A model generated the notes under the pieces. The model had not been told where the DNA came from, ran no database searches, and saw only the letters and a program-made list of their open reading frames with translations. Shown here one piece after another: positions 42,754 through 52,612 of a DNA stretch of 64,000 nt. This DNA is from Leclercia sp. AS011 (lineage in GTDB: Bacteria; Pseudomonadota; Gammaproteobacteria; Enterobacterales; Enterobacteriaceae). The first letter of the stretch is position 1. Every line of letters starts with the position of its first letter. The stretch covers positions 1,922,001-1,986,000 of the forward strand of contig NZ_JBBCMA010000001.1 of the NCBI RefSeq assembly GCF_037152535.1, in the 5' to 3' direction. Made by a program: the position numbers and the translations under genes.

Positions 42754-43120
42754 GTACCCTCCGGGAGAGATGAACTTTTTCCTTTAAGTTATCAGGAGTA
42801 TAACGTCAGCGCGCCCGGACGGACACCCGATTGTCGGTGGAATAATAAAAAGCAGAAGCCATAAATTAAGAATTGGATGAGTAAGTTTCATTTGAAATAA
42901 CCGTTCCCGCCGAATACGCTTGCTGCCGGATATTTAAACCGGTTTTGGTTGCCTTAATTTTTAAGGAAACGCAACACATTGCCCTAAATCAAACTTACCT
43001 TATTTATTTAACTGGTGAGGAGGAATATTCATTTTAGAATAGGGGCGTTTTAAAAATCATCGCCCCTGTTGGCGATAATAACAATGGCGCAGGATTGCGC
43101 GCTTTTTCTTTGAGGTGGTT
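42754..43120 (+). promoter_or_regulatory. ybjD-aqpZ divergent region with an FNR-like site
   Basis: 367 bases without a supported gene, mostly A+T-rich. TTGCCCTAAATCAA at 42979-42992 keeps eight of ten FNR consensus positions and differs by one base from the site before hcp (44917-44930). A GAGGAGGAA ribosome-binding-like tract at about 43016-43024 is followed by no ATG. AGGGGCG and CGCCCCT around 43040-43066 form a 7-bp stem. Confidence 0.4.
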
Positions 43121-43816
43121 ATGTTCAGAAAATTAGCAGCTGAATGTTTTGGCACGTTCTGGTTGGTATTTGGTGGCTGCGGCAGCGCGGTACTGGCAGC
43201 AGGTTTCCCGGAATTAGGTATTGGCTTTGTCGGTGTTTCCCTGGCCTTCGGTTTAACGGTATTAACCATGGCGTATGCCGTGGGGCATATTTCCGGCGGG
43301 CATTTTAACCCGGCGGTAACATTAGGGTTGTGGGCAGGCGGTCGTTTTCCGGCGAAAGATATTCTCGGCTATATTATTGCCCAGGTGATTGGCGGAATTA
43401 TTGCTGCCGCTATTTTGTATCTTATTACCAGCGGTAAAACCGGCTTTGACGCTGCGGCTAGCGGTTTTGCGTCGAACGGGTTTGGCGAACACTCCCCGGG
43501 CGGCTTCTCTATGCTGTCTGCCATCGTAATTGAAATCGTGCTGACCGCCGGATTCCTGCTGGTGATCCACGGTGCTACCGACAAACAGGCCCCGGCCGGT
43601 TTTGCCCCGATTGCGATTGGCCTGGCCCTGACCCTGATCCACCTGATCAGCATTCCGGTGACCAACACCTCGGTTAACCCGGCGCGCAGCACCGCGGTGG
43701 CCATCTTCCAGGGCGGCTGGGCATTGCAGCAGCTGTGGCTGTTCTGGGTGATGCCGATTGTCGGCGGTATTCTCGGCGGCGTGCTGTACCGCACCCTACT
43801 GGAAAAACGAGATTAA
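43121..43816 (+). CDS. aqpZ: Aquaporin Z
   Basis: Water channel of the inner membrane. I start at ATG 43121 ([20 protein letters not shown]), with GAGGTGG just upstream, giving 231 residues as in E. coli. The two NPA boxes that meet in the pore are in [11 protein letters not shown] and SVNPARSTA; six membrane spans are visible. Single gene, divergent from ybjD, followed by a BIME. Confidence 0.97.
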   Translation: MFRKLAAECFGTFWLVFGGCGSAVLAAGFPELGIGFVGVSLAFGLTVLTMAYAVGHISGGHFNPAVTLGLWAGGRFPAKDILGYIIAQVIGGIIAAAILYLITSGKTGFDAAASGFASNGFGEHSPGGFSMLSAIVIEIVLTAGFLLVIHGATDKQAPAGFAPIAIGLALTLIHLISIPVTNTSVNPARSTAVAIFQGGWALQQLWLFWVMPIVGGILGGVLYRTLLEKRD

Positions 43817-43833
43817 GATTGTGCGCGTTGTGG

Positions 43834-43911
43834 TGCCGGGTGGCGGCTACGCCTTACCCGGCCTACGGGACAGTATTTCGTAGGCCGGGCAAGCGAAGCG
43901 CCGCCCGGCAC
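43834..43911. repeat. BIME: two inverted REP units
   Basis: GCCGGGTGGCGGCTACGCCT-type REP at 43834-43867 and its inverted partner GTAGGCCGGGCAAGCGAAGC-type at 43879-43911 form a typical BIME after aqpZ. Such units protect mRNA 3' ends or bind gyrase or IHF in E. coli. Confidence 0.85.
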
Positions 43912-43983
43912 TGTTTTCACCTTTACTGAACCGCCTGAATTGGGTAGTGTCACAGCGCCACTCATATAAAGGACCGGTTGTTC

Positions 43984-44883
43984 ATGTTTTCAGGACTCTT
44001 AATCATTCTGATCCCGCTGATTGTGGGTTATCTCATTCCTCTTCGTCAGCTGTCTGCTTTAAAACTGATCAACCGTTTACTGAGCTGGATTGTCTACGTC
44101 ATTCTGTTTTTTATGGGCATCAGCCTCGCCTTCCTCGATAATCTGGCGACCAACCTGCTCTCGATCCTGCATTACTCCGTCATTACGATGGGGGTTATTT
44201 TGCTCTGTAATATCGCGGCCCTGTTCTGGCTGGAACGCGTTATTCCGTGGAAAAACCACCATCATCAGGAAAAATTACCCTCGCGTATCGCCATGGCGCT
44301 GGAGTCTTTAAAACTCTGCGGCGTGGTGGTGCTCGGTTTTCTGCTGGGGCTGACCGGGTTCGATTTCTTACAGCACGCCACCGAGGCCAGCGAATATACC
44401 CTGATCTTCCTGCTGTTCCTGATTGGTATTCAGCTGCGCAATAACGGCATGACCCTGAAACAGATTGTTCTCAACCGGCGCGGCATGATGGTCGCCGTGA
44501 TCGTGGTGGGGAGCTCGCTGGTGGGCGGGGTGATTAACGCCTTTATCCTCGGCCTGCCGCTCAATACCGCCCTGGCAATGGCCTCCGGGTTTGGCTGGTA
44601 CTCTCTGTCCGGCATTCTGTTAACCGAATCCTTTGGCCCGGTGATTGGCAGCGCCGCCTTCTTTAACGATCTGGGCCGCGAGCTGATCGCCATTATGCTG
44701 ATCCCGGGTCTGGTGCGCCGCAGCCGCTCCACGGCGCTAGGCCTGTGCGGTGCCACCTCGATGGACTTTACCCTGCCGGTGCTGCAACGCTCGGGCGGCC
44801 TGGAAATGGTGCCAGCCGCCATCGTCCACGGCTTTATCTTAAGCCTGCTGGTGCCAATCATGATGGCCTTCTTCTCCGCCTGA
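43984..44883 (+). CDS. lysO: L-lysine exporter LysO (YbjE)
   Basis: Exports lysine and related toxic analogues such as thialysine. I use ATG 43984 (MFSGLLIILIPLIVGYLIPL), giving 299 residues as in E. coli, rather than the TTG six bases earlier. About eight hydrophobic segments; conserved acidic and polar residues sit in SLAFLDN and GFGWYSLSGILLTESFGPV, blocks typical of the Lys_export family. In E. coli it is induced by lysine through ArgP. Confidence 0.95.
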   Translation: MFSGLLIILIPLIVGYLIPLRQLSALKLINRLLSWIVYVILFFMGISLAFLDNLATNLLSILHYSVITMGVILLCNIAALFWLERVIPWKNHHHQEKLPSRIAMALESLKLCGVVVLGFLLGLTGFDFLQHATEASEYTLIFLLFLIGIQLRNNGMTLKQIVLNRRGMMVAVIVVGSSLVGGVINAFILGLPLNTALAMASGFGWYSLSGILLTESFGPVIGSAAFFNDLGRELIAIMLIPGLVRRSRSTALGLCGATSMDFTLPVLQRSGGLEMVPAAIVHGFILSLLVPIMMAFFSA

Positions 44884-44916
44884 TACTTCTTTGGCGGTAG
44901 CCTGCTGCCGCCAAAA

Positions 44917-44930
44917 TTGCGCTAAATCAA
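44917..44930 (+). promoter_or_regulatory. FNR-like site upstream of hcp
   Basis: TTGCGCTAAATCAA keeps the TTG and ATCAA ends of the FNR consensus with N4 spacing. It lies about 100 bases before the hcp start. FNR activation of hcp-hcr is established in E. coli. Confidence 0.65.
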
Positions 44931-44988
44931 TAACCCTTTCGTTTGTAGCAGAAAGCCCTTTTCTCCGAATCGTCACAGGCATAACCTT

Positions 44989-45013
44989 AAACATGTATCT
45001 AAAATATAACTTT
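44989..45013 (+). promoter_or_regulatory. NsrR-like site upstream of hcp
   Basis: The A+T-rich inverted repeat AAACATGTATCTAAAATATA with CTTT (44989-45013) resembles the 11-1-11 NsrR operator of E. coli hcp, and lies 14 bases before the start, where repression by NsrR in the absence of nitric oxide would act. Confidence 0.5.
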
Positions 45014-45026
45014 AACAGGTGTGATT

Positions 45027-46679
45027 ATGTTTTGTGTGCAATGTGAACAAACTATCCGTACTCCAGCCGGCAACGGCTGCTCTTACGCACAGGGCATGTG
45101 CGGTAAAACCGCCGAAACCTCCGATCTGCAGGATCTGCTGATTGCCGCCCTGCAGGGTTTATCCGCCTGGGCAGTAAAAGCCCGGGAGTACGGCATTATC
45201 GACCACTACGTTGATAACTTCGCCCCGCGCGCCTTTTTCTCCACCCTGACCAACGTTAACTTCGATTCACCGCGTATTGTCGGCTATGCCCGCGAAGCCA
45301 TTGCCCTGCGCGACGCCCTGAAAGCCCAGGCCCTGAATGTGGATGCCAGCGCCCGCGTCGATAACCCGATGGCCGATCTGCAGCTGGTGAGCGACGATCT
45401 GGGCGACCTGCAGCGTCAGGCGGCAGACTTTACCCCGAACAAAGACAAAGCGGCGATTGGCGAGAACATCCTCGGCCTGCGTCTGCTGTGCCTGTACGGT
45501 CTGAAAGGTGCCGCGGCCTATATGGAGCACGCGCACGTTCTGGATCAGTACGATAACGACATCTACGCCCAGTACCACAAAATCATGGCGTGGCTGGGCA
45601 CCTGGCCTTCCGATATGAACGCCCTGCTGGAGTGTTCTATGGAGATCGGCCAGATGAACTTCAAAGTGATGAGCATTCTGGATGCCGGTGAGACCACCAA
45701 ATACGGCCACCCGACGCCTACTCAGGTTAACGTCAAAGCGACCGAAGGTAAGTGCATCCTGATCTCCGGTCACGACCTGAAAGATCTCTACAACCTGCTG
45801 GAGCAGACCGACGGCACCGGCGTTAACGTCTATACCCACGGCGAGATGCTGCCTGCCCACGGCTACCCTGAGCTGCGTAAATTCAAACATCTGATCGGTA
45901 ACTACGGCAGCGGCTGGCAGAACCAGCAGGTGGAGTTCGCCCGCTTCCCGGGCCCAATCGTGATGACCTCTAACTGCATCATCGATCCTACCGTCGGTGC
46001 GTATGACGATCGCATCTGGACCCGCAGCATCGTCGGCTGGCCGGGCGTGAGCCACCTCGAGGGTGACGATTTTGGTCCGGTGATTACTCAGGCACAGCAG
46101 ATGGCGGGCTTCCCGTACAGCGAAATTCCGCACCTGATCACCGTTGGTTTTGGCCGTCAGACCCTGCTGGGCGCGGCGGACTCCCTGATTGATCTGGTGA
46201 GCCGTGAAAAACTGCGCCACATCTTCCTGGTCGGCGGCTGCGACGGCGCACGCGGGGAGCGTAACTACTTCACCGATTTCGCCACCAGCGTGCCGGACGA
46301 CTGCCTGATCCTGACCCTGGCTTGCGGTAAGTACCGTTTCAACAAGCTGGAGTTCGGGGATATCGAAGGTCTGCCGCGTCTGATCGATGCCGGTCAGTGT
46401 AACGACGCTTACTCAGCCATCATCCTGGCGGTCACCCTGGCCGAGAAACTGGGCTGCGGCGTGAACGATCTGCCGCTGTCGCTGGTGCTCTCCTGGTTCG
46501 AACAGAAAGCGATTGTGATCCTGCTGACCCTGCTGTCGCTGGGCGTGAAAAACATCGTCACCGGCCCGACCGCGCCAGGCTTCTTCACGCCGGATCTGCT
46601 GGCCGTCCTCAACGAGAAGTTTGGTCTGCGTTCCGTGACCACCGTTGAAGAAGACATGAAGCAACTGCTGAGCGCGTAA
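45027..46679 (+). CDS. hcp: Hydroxylamine reductase / hybrid-cluster protein, protein S-nitrosylase activity
   Basis: Iron-sulfur-oxo enzyme acting on nitric oxide under anaerobic conditions. I start at ATG 45027 ([20 protein letters not shown]), giving 550 residues. Cysteines 3, 6, 18 and 25 form the N-terminal cluster site of the enterobacterial class; hybrid-cluster ligands are seen in [20 protein letters not shown] and [10 protein letters not shown]. Followed 11 bases later by its reductase hcr. Confidence 0.98.
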   Translation: MFCVQCEQTIRTPAGNGCSYAQGMCGKTAETSDLQDLLIAALQGLSAWAVKAREYGIIDHYVDNFAPRAFFSTLTNVNFDSPRIVGYAREAIALRDALKAQALNVDASARVDNPMADLQLVSDDLGDLQRQAADFTPNKDKAAIGENILGLRLLCLYGLKGAAAYMEHAHVLDQYDNDIYAQYHKIMAWLGTWPSDMNALLECSMEIGQMNFKVMSILDAGETTKYGHPTPTQVNVKATEGKCILISGHDLKDLYNLLEQTDGTGVNVYTHGEMLPAHGYPELRKFKHLIGNYGSGWQNQQVEFARFPGPIVMTSNCIIDPTVGAYDDRIWTRSIVGWPGVSHLEGDDFGPVITQAQQMAGFPYSEIPHLITVGFGRQTLLGAADSLIDLVSREKLRHIFLVGGCDGARGERNYFTDFATSVPDDCLILTLACGKYRFNKLEFGDIEGLPRLIDAGQCNDAYSAIILAVTLAEKLGCGVNDLPLSLVLSWFEQKAIVILLTLLSLGVKNIVTGPTAPGFFTPDLLAVLNEKFGLRSVTTVEEDMKQLLSA

Positions 46680-46690
46680 GGAGTAAAAGT

Positions 46691-47659
46691 ATGACGATGC
46701 CAACCCATCAGTGCCCATGGCGGATGCAGGTTCATCACATCCATCAGGAAACGCCGGATGTCTGGACGATTTCGCTGCTGTGCCACGACTATTACCCGTA
46801 CCGCGCCGGGCAGTATGCGCTGGTCAGCGTGCGTAACTCAGCGGAGACGCTGCGGGCGTACACTCTCTCCTCCACGCCGGGTATCAGCGAGTACATCACG
46901 CTGACCATTCGCCGCATTGATCAGGGGGCAGGCTCTCAGTGGTTGACGCAGGATGTGAAGCGAGGGGATTACATCTGGCTGTCGGATGCGCAGGGTGATT
47001 TCACCTGTGACGATAAGCCGGACGATAAATTCCTGCTGCTGGCTGCCGGCTGCGGCGTGACGCCGGTAATGTCGATGCGCCGCTGGCTGGCGAAACACCG
47101 CCCGCAGGCTGACGTACAGGTGATCTTCAGCGTGCGCTCGCCGCAGGATGTGATTTTCGCCGACGAATGGCGTAACTACCCGGTCACGCTGGTGGCCGAA
47201 AACAACGCCACGCACGGCTTTGTTGCCGGTCGCCTGAACCGGGAACTGCTGCAAAGCGTGCCGGATATCGCTGCACGTACCGTGATGACCTGTGGTCCTG
47301 CGCCCTATATGGACATCGTTGAAGAAGAGGTGAAGGCCCTCGGCGTGACCCGCTTCTTTAAAGAGCAGTTCTTTACCCCGGTCGCGGAAGCTGCCACCAG
47401 CGGGCTGAAGTTCACCAAACTGCAGCCCGCGCAGACCTTCTTTGGCCGCGTGGGCAGCACGCTGCTCGAGGCGCTGGAGAGCAATAACGTGCCGGTGGTG
47501 GCTGCCTGTCGTGCGGGTGTCTGCGGCTGCTGTAAAACCAGGGTGGTGGACGGGAACTATACCGTCTCCAGCACCATGACGCTGACGGATGCCGAAGTGG
47601 CGGAAGGCTATGTGCTGGCCTGCTCCTGTCATCCGCAGGGGGATCTGGTGCTCGCCTGA
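46691..47659 (+). CDS. hcr: NADH oxidoreductase Hcr
   Basis: Reduces Hcp. The 322-residue protein has an FAD-binding front (RAYTLSSTPG, residues about 56-65), an NADH-binding middle (LLAAGCGVTPVMSM) and a C-terminal plant-type [2Fe-2S] ferredoxin with CRAGVCGCCKT and a distant C in LACSCHPQGD. The length equals E. coli. Second gene of hcp-hcr. Confidence 0.97.
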   Translation: MTMPTHQCPWRMQVHHIHQETPDVWTISLLCHDYYPYRAGQYALVSVRNSAETLRAYTLSSTPGISEYITLTIRRIDQGAGSQWLTQDVKRGDYIWLSDAQGDFTCDDKPDDKFLLLAAGCGVTPVMSMRRWLAKHRPQADVQVIFSVRSPQDVIFADEWRNYPVTLVAENNATHGFVAGRLNRELLQSVPDIAARTVMTCGPAPYMDIVEEEVKALGVTRFFKEQFFTPVAEAATSGLKFTKLQPAQTFFGRVGSTLLEALESNNVPVVAACRAGVCGCCKTRVVDGNYTVSSTMTLTDAEVAEGYVLACSCHPQGDLVLA

Positions 47660-47663
47660 TAAA

Positions 47664-47695
47664 ACGCCCGGTGGCGCTACGCTTACCGGGCCTAC
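47664..47695. repeat. REP element after hcr
   Basis: CGCCCGGTGGCGCTACGCTT followed by ACCGGGCCTAC is a single REP palindrome in the 3' region of hcr. Confidence 0.8.
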
Positions 47696-47701
47696 ATAAT
47701 C

Positions 47702-47735
47702 AACATCCCCGATGCGACATCGGGGATGTTTTATT
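47702..47735. terminator. Terminator between hcr and the DoxX gene
   Basis: AACATCCCCGATG (47702-47714) pairs perfectly over 13 bp with 47718-47730, loop CGA, then TTATTT. It overlaps the end of the convergent gene and serves hcr. Confidence 0.9.
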
Positions 47736-48165
47736 TCCACGCCGGATCGCTCACCACCGAATACCGCCCTGCCCCTAAGCATGCCACCGCCAGCGCGCCC
47801 ACGAAGAAGTAAACCAGGCTCTCAATCGCCCATGCCCCGACCGCATCCAGCGCGAAGGTTTTGCCTGTACCCACCATCAGCCACGCCACCACCATGGTAA
47901 AGGCCAGCACCAGCGCCGCCGGACGGGTAAGGATCCCGAGGATAATCAGGATCGGGGCCACCACTTCGCCAATCAGCACGCCATACGCGATAAAGCCCGG
48001 CAGCCCTTTTGCCACCAGCATACCGGCAATGCCTCCCACCCCGTCGATCGCCTTATGCATGCCGTGAAACAGCATTAAGCCCCCCACCGCCAGACGCAGC
48101 AGCAGCCTGCCAAAATCCTCATGCGTTAGCGTTTTATTAACAGCCATTAACAATGATTTAACCAT
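47731..48165 (-). CDS. DoxX family inner-membrane protein
   Basis: A 144-residue protein with four predicted membrane spans. The DoxX signature is seen in RLLLRLAVGGLMLFHGMHKA, LPGFIAYGVLIGEVVAPILI and AWLMVGTGK; the C-terminal segment AWAIESLVYFFVGALAVACL completes it. DoxX proteins are membrane redox-associated proteins; in some bacteria they serve thiosulfate:quinone reduction or oxidative-stress complexes, but here the role is unknown. E. coli K-12 lacks a gene at this position between hcr and poxB. It is divergent from poxB. Confidence 0.85.
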   Translation of the reverse strand: MVKSLLMAVNKTLTHEDFGRLLLRLAVGGLMLFHGMHKAIDGVGGIAGMLVAKGLPGFIAYGVLIGEVVAPILIILGILTRPAALVLAFTMVVAWLMVGTGKTFALDAVGAWAIESLVYFFVGALAVACLGAGRYSVVSDPAWK

Positions 48166-48316
48166 CTGAATTTACTCCGTTTTTTATGGGATACCTCACC
48201 ACAATATGACGAAATGTTGCACATTGAAAGCAACGATTAATGAGGGGGATTAACCGGCATGACGGTCAGTTTCATCTAAGCTTGAAAGCGTTATCACATT
48301 CAGGAGACGGACTACC

Positions 48317-50035
48317 ATGAAACAAACCGTGGCGAACTACATTGCAAAAATGCTGGAACAGGCCGGAGTGAAACGGATCTGGGGTGTCACCGGAGATTCC
48401 CTCAACGGCCTGAGCGACAGCCTGAACCGGATGGGCACCATCGAGTGGATGCCCACCCGTCATGAGGAGGTCGCCGCGTTCGCCGCCGGGGCCGAGGCGC
48501 AGCTTACCGGCGAGCTGGCGGTGTGCGCCGGTTCCTGCGGGCCGGGCAACCTGCACCTGATCAACGGCCTGTTTGATTGCCATCGTAACAACGTCCCGGT
48601 GCTGGCCATCGCGGCGCATATTCCGTCGAGTGAAATCGGCAGCGGCTATTTTCAGGAGACGCATCCCCAGGAGCTGTTCCGCGAATGCAGCCACTACTGT
48701 GAGCTGGTCTCCACGCCGGAGCAGATCCCGCAGGTGCTGGCCCTGGCCCTGCGTAACGCCATTTTAAACCGCGGCGTTTCGGTGATTGTGCTGCCCGGCG
48801 ACGTGGCCCTGCAGGCGGCCCCGGAAAGCGCCAGCAGCCACTGGTATCCGGCCCCGCTGCCGGTGGTGACACCCGCCCATGCCGAACTGAAAAAGCTGGC
48901 GCAGCTGCTGCGCTACTCCAGCAATATCGCCCTGATGTGCGGCAGCGGCTGCGCCGGAGCCCATGACGAGCTGGTGGAATTTGCCGGCATGCTCAAGGCC
49001 CCCATCGTTCACGCCCTGCGCGGCAAAGAGCACGTAGAGTACGATAACCCCTATGATGTGGGGATGACCGGGCTGATCGGCTTCTCGTCCGGGTTCCACA
49101 CCATGATGAACGCCGACACTCTGGTGCTGCTCGGCACCCGCTTCCCCTATCGCGCCTTCTACCCCACCGACGCGAAAATCATCCAGATCGACATCAACCC
49201 GGCCAGCATCGGGGCGCACAGCAAGGTGGATATGGCGCTGGTGGGCGACATTAAGGCCACCCTCGCCGCGCTGATGCCGCTGCTGGAGGAGAAAACCGAC
49301 CGCAAATTCCTCGACAAAGCCCTAAGCGATTACCGTGACGCGCGCAAGGGGCTGGACGACCTGGCGAAGCCCAGCGACAAGGCGCTGCACCCGCAGTATC
49401 TGGCCCAGCAGATCAGCCACTACGCCGCCGAAGATGCCATCTTTACCTGCGACGTAGGGACGCCGACCGTCTGGGCGGCACGCTACCTGAAGATGAACGG
49501 CAAGCGCCGTCTGATTGGCTCGTTCAACCACGGCTCGATGGCTAACGCCATGCCGCAGGCGCTGGGCGCCAAAGCCACCGCGCCGGAGCGCCAGGTGGTG
49601 GCGATGTGCGGCGACGGCGGCTTCAGCATGCTGATGGGAGATTTCCTCTCGGTGGCGCAGATGAAGCTGCCGATCAAAATCATCGTCTTTAACAACAGCG
49701 TGCTGGGCTTTGTGGCGATGGAGATGAAGGCCGGGGGCTATCTGACCGACGGCACCGAGCTGCACGATACCAACTTCGCCGCCATCGCCGAAGCCTGTGG
49801 TATCACCGGGATCCGCGTGGAGAAAGCCTCCGAGGTGGACGACGCCCTGCAACGCGCCTTTGCTACCGACGGCCCGGTGCTGGTGGATGTGGTGGTCGCC
49901 AAAGACGAACTGGCGATCCCGCCGCAGATCAAACTGGAGCAGGCGAAGGGCTTTAGCCTGTATATGCTGCGCGCCATTATCAGCGGCCGCGGCGACGAAG
50001 TTCTGGAGCTAGCCAAAACCAACTGGCTCAGGTAA
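48317..50035 (+). CDS. poxB: Pyruvate dehydrogenase (quinone) / pyruvate oxidase
   Basis: Thiamine-diphosphate and FAD enzyme that converts pyruvate to acetate and CO2 and passes electrons to ubiquinone. The 572 residues match E. coli. The catalytic Glu lies in [20 protein letters not shown]; the ThDP-Mg motif is [14 protein letters not shown] with the Asn in VFNNSVLG; the C-terminal amphipathic membrane-binding helix is present. Good RBS (AGGAGACGG). In E. coli it is RpoS-dependent; the upstream CATCTAAGCTTG resembles an RpoS-type -10. It precedes ltaE by 38 bases. Confidence 0.97.
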   Translation: MKQTVANYIAKMLEQAGVKRIWGVTGDSLNGLSDSLNRMGTIEWMPTRHEEVAAFAAGAEAQLTGELAVCAGSCGPGNLHLINGLFDCHRNNVPVLAIAAHIPSSEIGSGYFQETHPQELFRECSHYCELVSTPEQIPQVLALALRNAILNRGVSVIVLPGDVALQAAPESASSHWYPAPLPVVTPAHAELKKLAQLLRYSSNIALMCGSGCAGAHDELVEFAGMLKAPIVHALRGKEHVEYDNPYDVGMTGLIGFSSGFHTMMNADTLVLLGTRFPYRAFYPTDAKIIQIDINPASIGAHSKVDMALVGDIKATLAALMPLLEEKTDRKFLDKALSDYRDARKGLDDLAKPSDKALHPQYLAQQISHYAAEDAIFTCDVGTPTVWAARYLKMNGKRRLIGSFNHGSMANAMPQALGAKATAPERQVVAMCGDGGFSMLMGDFLSVAQMKLPIKIIVFNNSVLGFVAMEMKAGGYLTDGTELHDTNFAAIAEACGITGIRVEKASEVDDALQRAFATDGPVLVDVVVAKDELAIPPQIKLEQAKGFSLYMLRAIISGRGDEVLELAKTNWLR

Positions 50036-50073
50036 AACAATCGGCATCGCCTTTAAAATAATAAGGAAATGCC

Positions 50074-51075
50074 ATGATTGATTTACGCAGCGACACCGTT
50101 ACCCGTCCGAGCCGGGCCATGCTGGAACAGATGCTGGCCGCGCCGGTCGGGGACGACGTCTACGGCGACGACCCCACCGTTAACGAACTCCAGCGCTATG
50201 CTGCCGGGCTGAGCGGCCACGAGGCCGCTCTGTTCCTGCCGACCGGCACCCAGGCCAACCTGGTGGCGCTGCTCAGCCACTGCGAACGTGGCGAAGAGTA
50301 TATCGTCGGTCAGGGGGCGCATAACTACCTGTACGAAGCCGGTGGCGCAGCGGTGCTCGGCAGCATTCAGCCGCAGCCGATCGATGCCGCGCCTGACGGC
50401 TCCCTGCCGCTGGACAAAGTGGCTGCCAAAATTAAAGCCGACGACATCCACTTCGCCCGCACCAAACTGCTCAGCCTCGAGAACACCCATAACGGCAAAG
50501 TGCTGCCGCGCGAGTACCTGAAAGCAGCGTGGGAATTTACCCGCGAGCGCAAGCTGGGGCTGCACGTCGATGGCGCACGTATCTTTAACGCCGTGGTGGA
50601 GTATGGCTGCGAGCTGAAAGAAATAACGCAATATTGCGACTCGTTCACCATTTGTCTCTCCAAAGGGCTGGGCACGCCGGTGGGCTCCCTGCTGGTGGGC
50701 AACACCGACTACATCCGGCGCGCCAACCGCTGGCGTAAAATGACCGGCGGCGGCATGCGCCAGGCCGGGATCCTCGCCGCAGCCGGTCTGTACGCCCTGA
50801 AAAATAACGTTGCCCGTCTGAAGGACGATCACGACAACGCCGCGTGGATGGCAACGCAGCTGCGCGAGATCGGCGCAGATGTGATGCGTCACGACACTAA
50901 CATGCTGTTCATCCGCGTCGGGGAAGACAACGCCGCGGCGCTGGGTGAATTCATGAAGGCGCGCGGCGTGCTGATCAACGCCTCGCCAGTGGTGCGTCTG
51001 GTAATGCATCTCGACGTCAACCGCGAGCAGCTCGCCGAAGTGGTTGCCCACTGGCAGGCTTTTTTGCAGCGCTAA
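50074..51075 (+). CDS. ltaE: Low-specificity L-threonine aldolase
   Basis: PLP enzyme that splits threonine or allo-threonine into glycine and acetaldehyde. At 333 residues it equals E. coli. The N-terminal MIDLRSDTVTRPSRAMLEQM is diagnostic; the PLP lysine sits in FTICLSKGLGTPVGS (about residues 191-205) and the cofactor Asp in LHVDGARIFNA. poxB-ltaE-ybjT are closely spaced in the same direction. Confidence 0.97.
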   Translation: MIDLRSDTVTRPSRAMLEQMLAAPVGDDVYGDDPTVNELQRYAAGLSGHEAALFLPTGTQANLVALLSHCERGEEYIVGQGAHNYLYEAGGAAVLGSIQPQPIDAAPDGSLPLDKVAAKIKADDIHFARTKLLSLENTHNGKVLPREYLKAAWEFTRERKLGLHVDGARIFNAVVEYGCELKEITQYCDSFTICLSKGLGTPVGSLLVGNTDYIRRANRWRKMTGGGMRQAGILAAAGLYALKNNVARLKDDHDNAAWMATQLREIGADVMRHDTNMLFIRVGEDNAAALGEFMKARGVLINASPVVRLVMHLDVNREQLAEVVAHWQAFLQR

Positions 51076-51084
51076 GGAGCCAAC

Positions 51085-52521
51085 GTGCCGCAACGTATTC
51101 TGGTGCTCGGTGCCAGCGGGTATATCGGTCAACATCTGGTGGCCGCCCTCAGCGCGCGCGGGCATCAGGTACGGGCGGCGGCACGCAACGTTGAGCGTCT
51201 GCAAAAGCAGGCCCTGCCCAACGTGACCTGCCATACCCTCGATCTCAACTGGCCGCAGGAACTGGCGGCCCTGCTGGAGGGAGTGGATACCCTCTACTAT
51301 CTGGTGCACAGCATGGGTGAAGGCGGCAACTTCATCGCCCACGAGCGTCAGGTGGCGATGAACGTGCGCGATCTGCTGCTGGAGCACCCGGTTAACCAGA
51401 TTATTTTCCTCAGCTCCTTGCAGGCCCCGGAGCATGAGCAGTCCGATCACCTGCGCGCCCGGCAGCTGACCGCCGAAACCCTGCGCAGCGCCGGGATCCC
51501 GCTCACCGAGCTGCGGGCCGGGATCATCGTCGGGGCGGGCTCTGCCGCCTTCGAGGTGATGCGCGACATGGTCTATAACCTGCCGGTGCTGACCCCGCCG
51601 CGCTGGGTGCGCTCCCGCACCACCCCCATTGCGCTGGAGAACCTGCTGCACTATCTGGTGGAACTGCTCAATCACCCGGCCACCGGGCACCGGGTGCTGG
51701 AGGCCGCCGGGCCAGAGGTGCTGAGCTATCAGCAGCAGTTCGAACACTTTATGGCGGTGAGTGGCCGTCGCCGTCCGCTGCTCCCCATCCCCTTCCCCAC
51801 CCGCTGGATTTCGGTGTGGTTTTTAAACGTCATCACCTCCGTGCCGCCGACCACCGCTAAGGCCCTGATCCAGGGGCTGAAGCACGATCTGCTGGCCGAC
51901 GACCGGGAACTGCGCGCGCTGATCCCCCAGGATTTAATCCGCTTCGATGACGCGGTGCGCAATACCTTGAAAGAAGAGGAGAAGCTGGTCAACTCCAGCG
52001 ACTGGGGCTACGACGCCTAGGCCTTTGCCCGCTGGCGTCCGGAGTATGGCTACTACCCGAAACAGGCCGGGTGCACGGTAAAAACCGCTGCCAGCCTGAG
52101 CGCCTTGTGGGAAGTGGTAAATCAGCTCGGCGGCAAAGAGGGCTACTTCTTTGGCAACGCCCTGTGGCAGACCCGGGCGATGATGGATCGGCTGGTCGGG
52201 CATAAGCTGGCGAAAGGCCGCCCGGCAGCGCCATACCTGCAAACCGGCGATGCGGTGGACAGCTGGAAGGTGATTATCGTCGAGCCGGAGAAACAGCTGG
52301 CGCTGCTGTTTGGCATGAAAGCCCCGGGCCTCGGGCGGTTGTGCTTTACCCTGAAGGACAAAGGCAGCCACCGGGAGCTGGACGTCCGCGCCTGGTGGCA
52401 CCCGCACGGGATGCCGGGTCTGTTTTACTGGCTGCTGATGATCCCGGCGCATCTGTTTATCTTCCGGGGCATGGCCCGGCGTATTGCACTTCTGGCAGAA
52501 CAAAAGACAGAAAAAGTCTGA
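51085..52521 (+). pseudogene. ybjT: ybjT (NAD(P)-binding protein, DUF2867) with an in-frame amber stop
   Basis: The frame opens at GTG 51085 ([20 protein letters not shown] follows; GASGYIG is the dinucleotide-binding loop) and runs 311 codons to TAG at 52018-52020. In the same frame, without any indel, translation resumes as [12 protein letters not shown] and continues to 52521, ending in the usual [17 protein letters not shown] tail. Total length with the stop bridged is 478 residues, close to the 476 of E. coli. E. coli has Gln at this point (GYDAQAFARW), so a CAG to TAG change explains it. The first 311 residues keep the Rossmann domain; the lost part is the DUF2867 domain. Probably a recent nonsense mutation, a natural suppressor case or a base-call error. 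Confidence 0.85.
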
Positions 52522-52612
52522 TTAAAACTCCGAATCTTTCACGTTTCCCATTGCATACAGGCGTAATTCACGGAAGAATGCGCACGAAATTCTTTTCAAA
52601 CAGTGGATCGAT

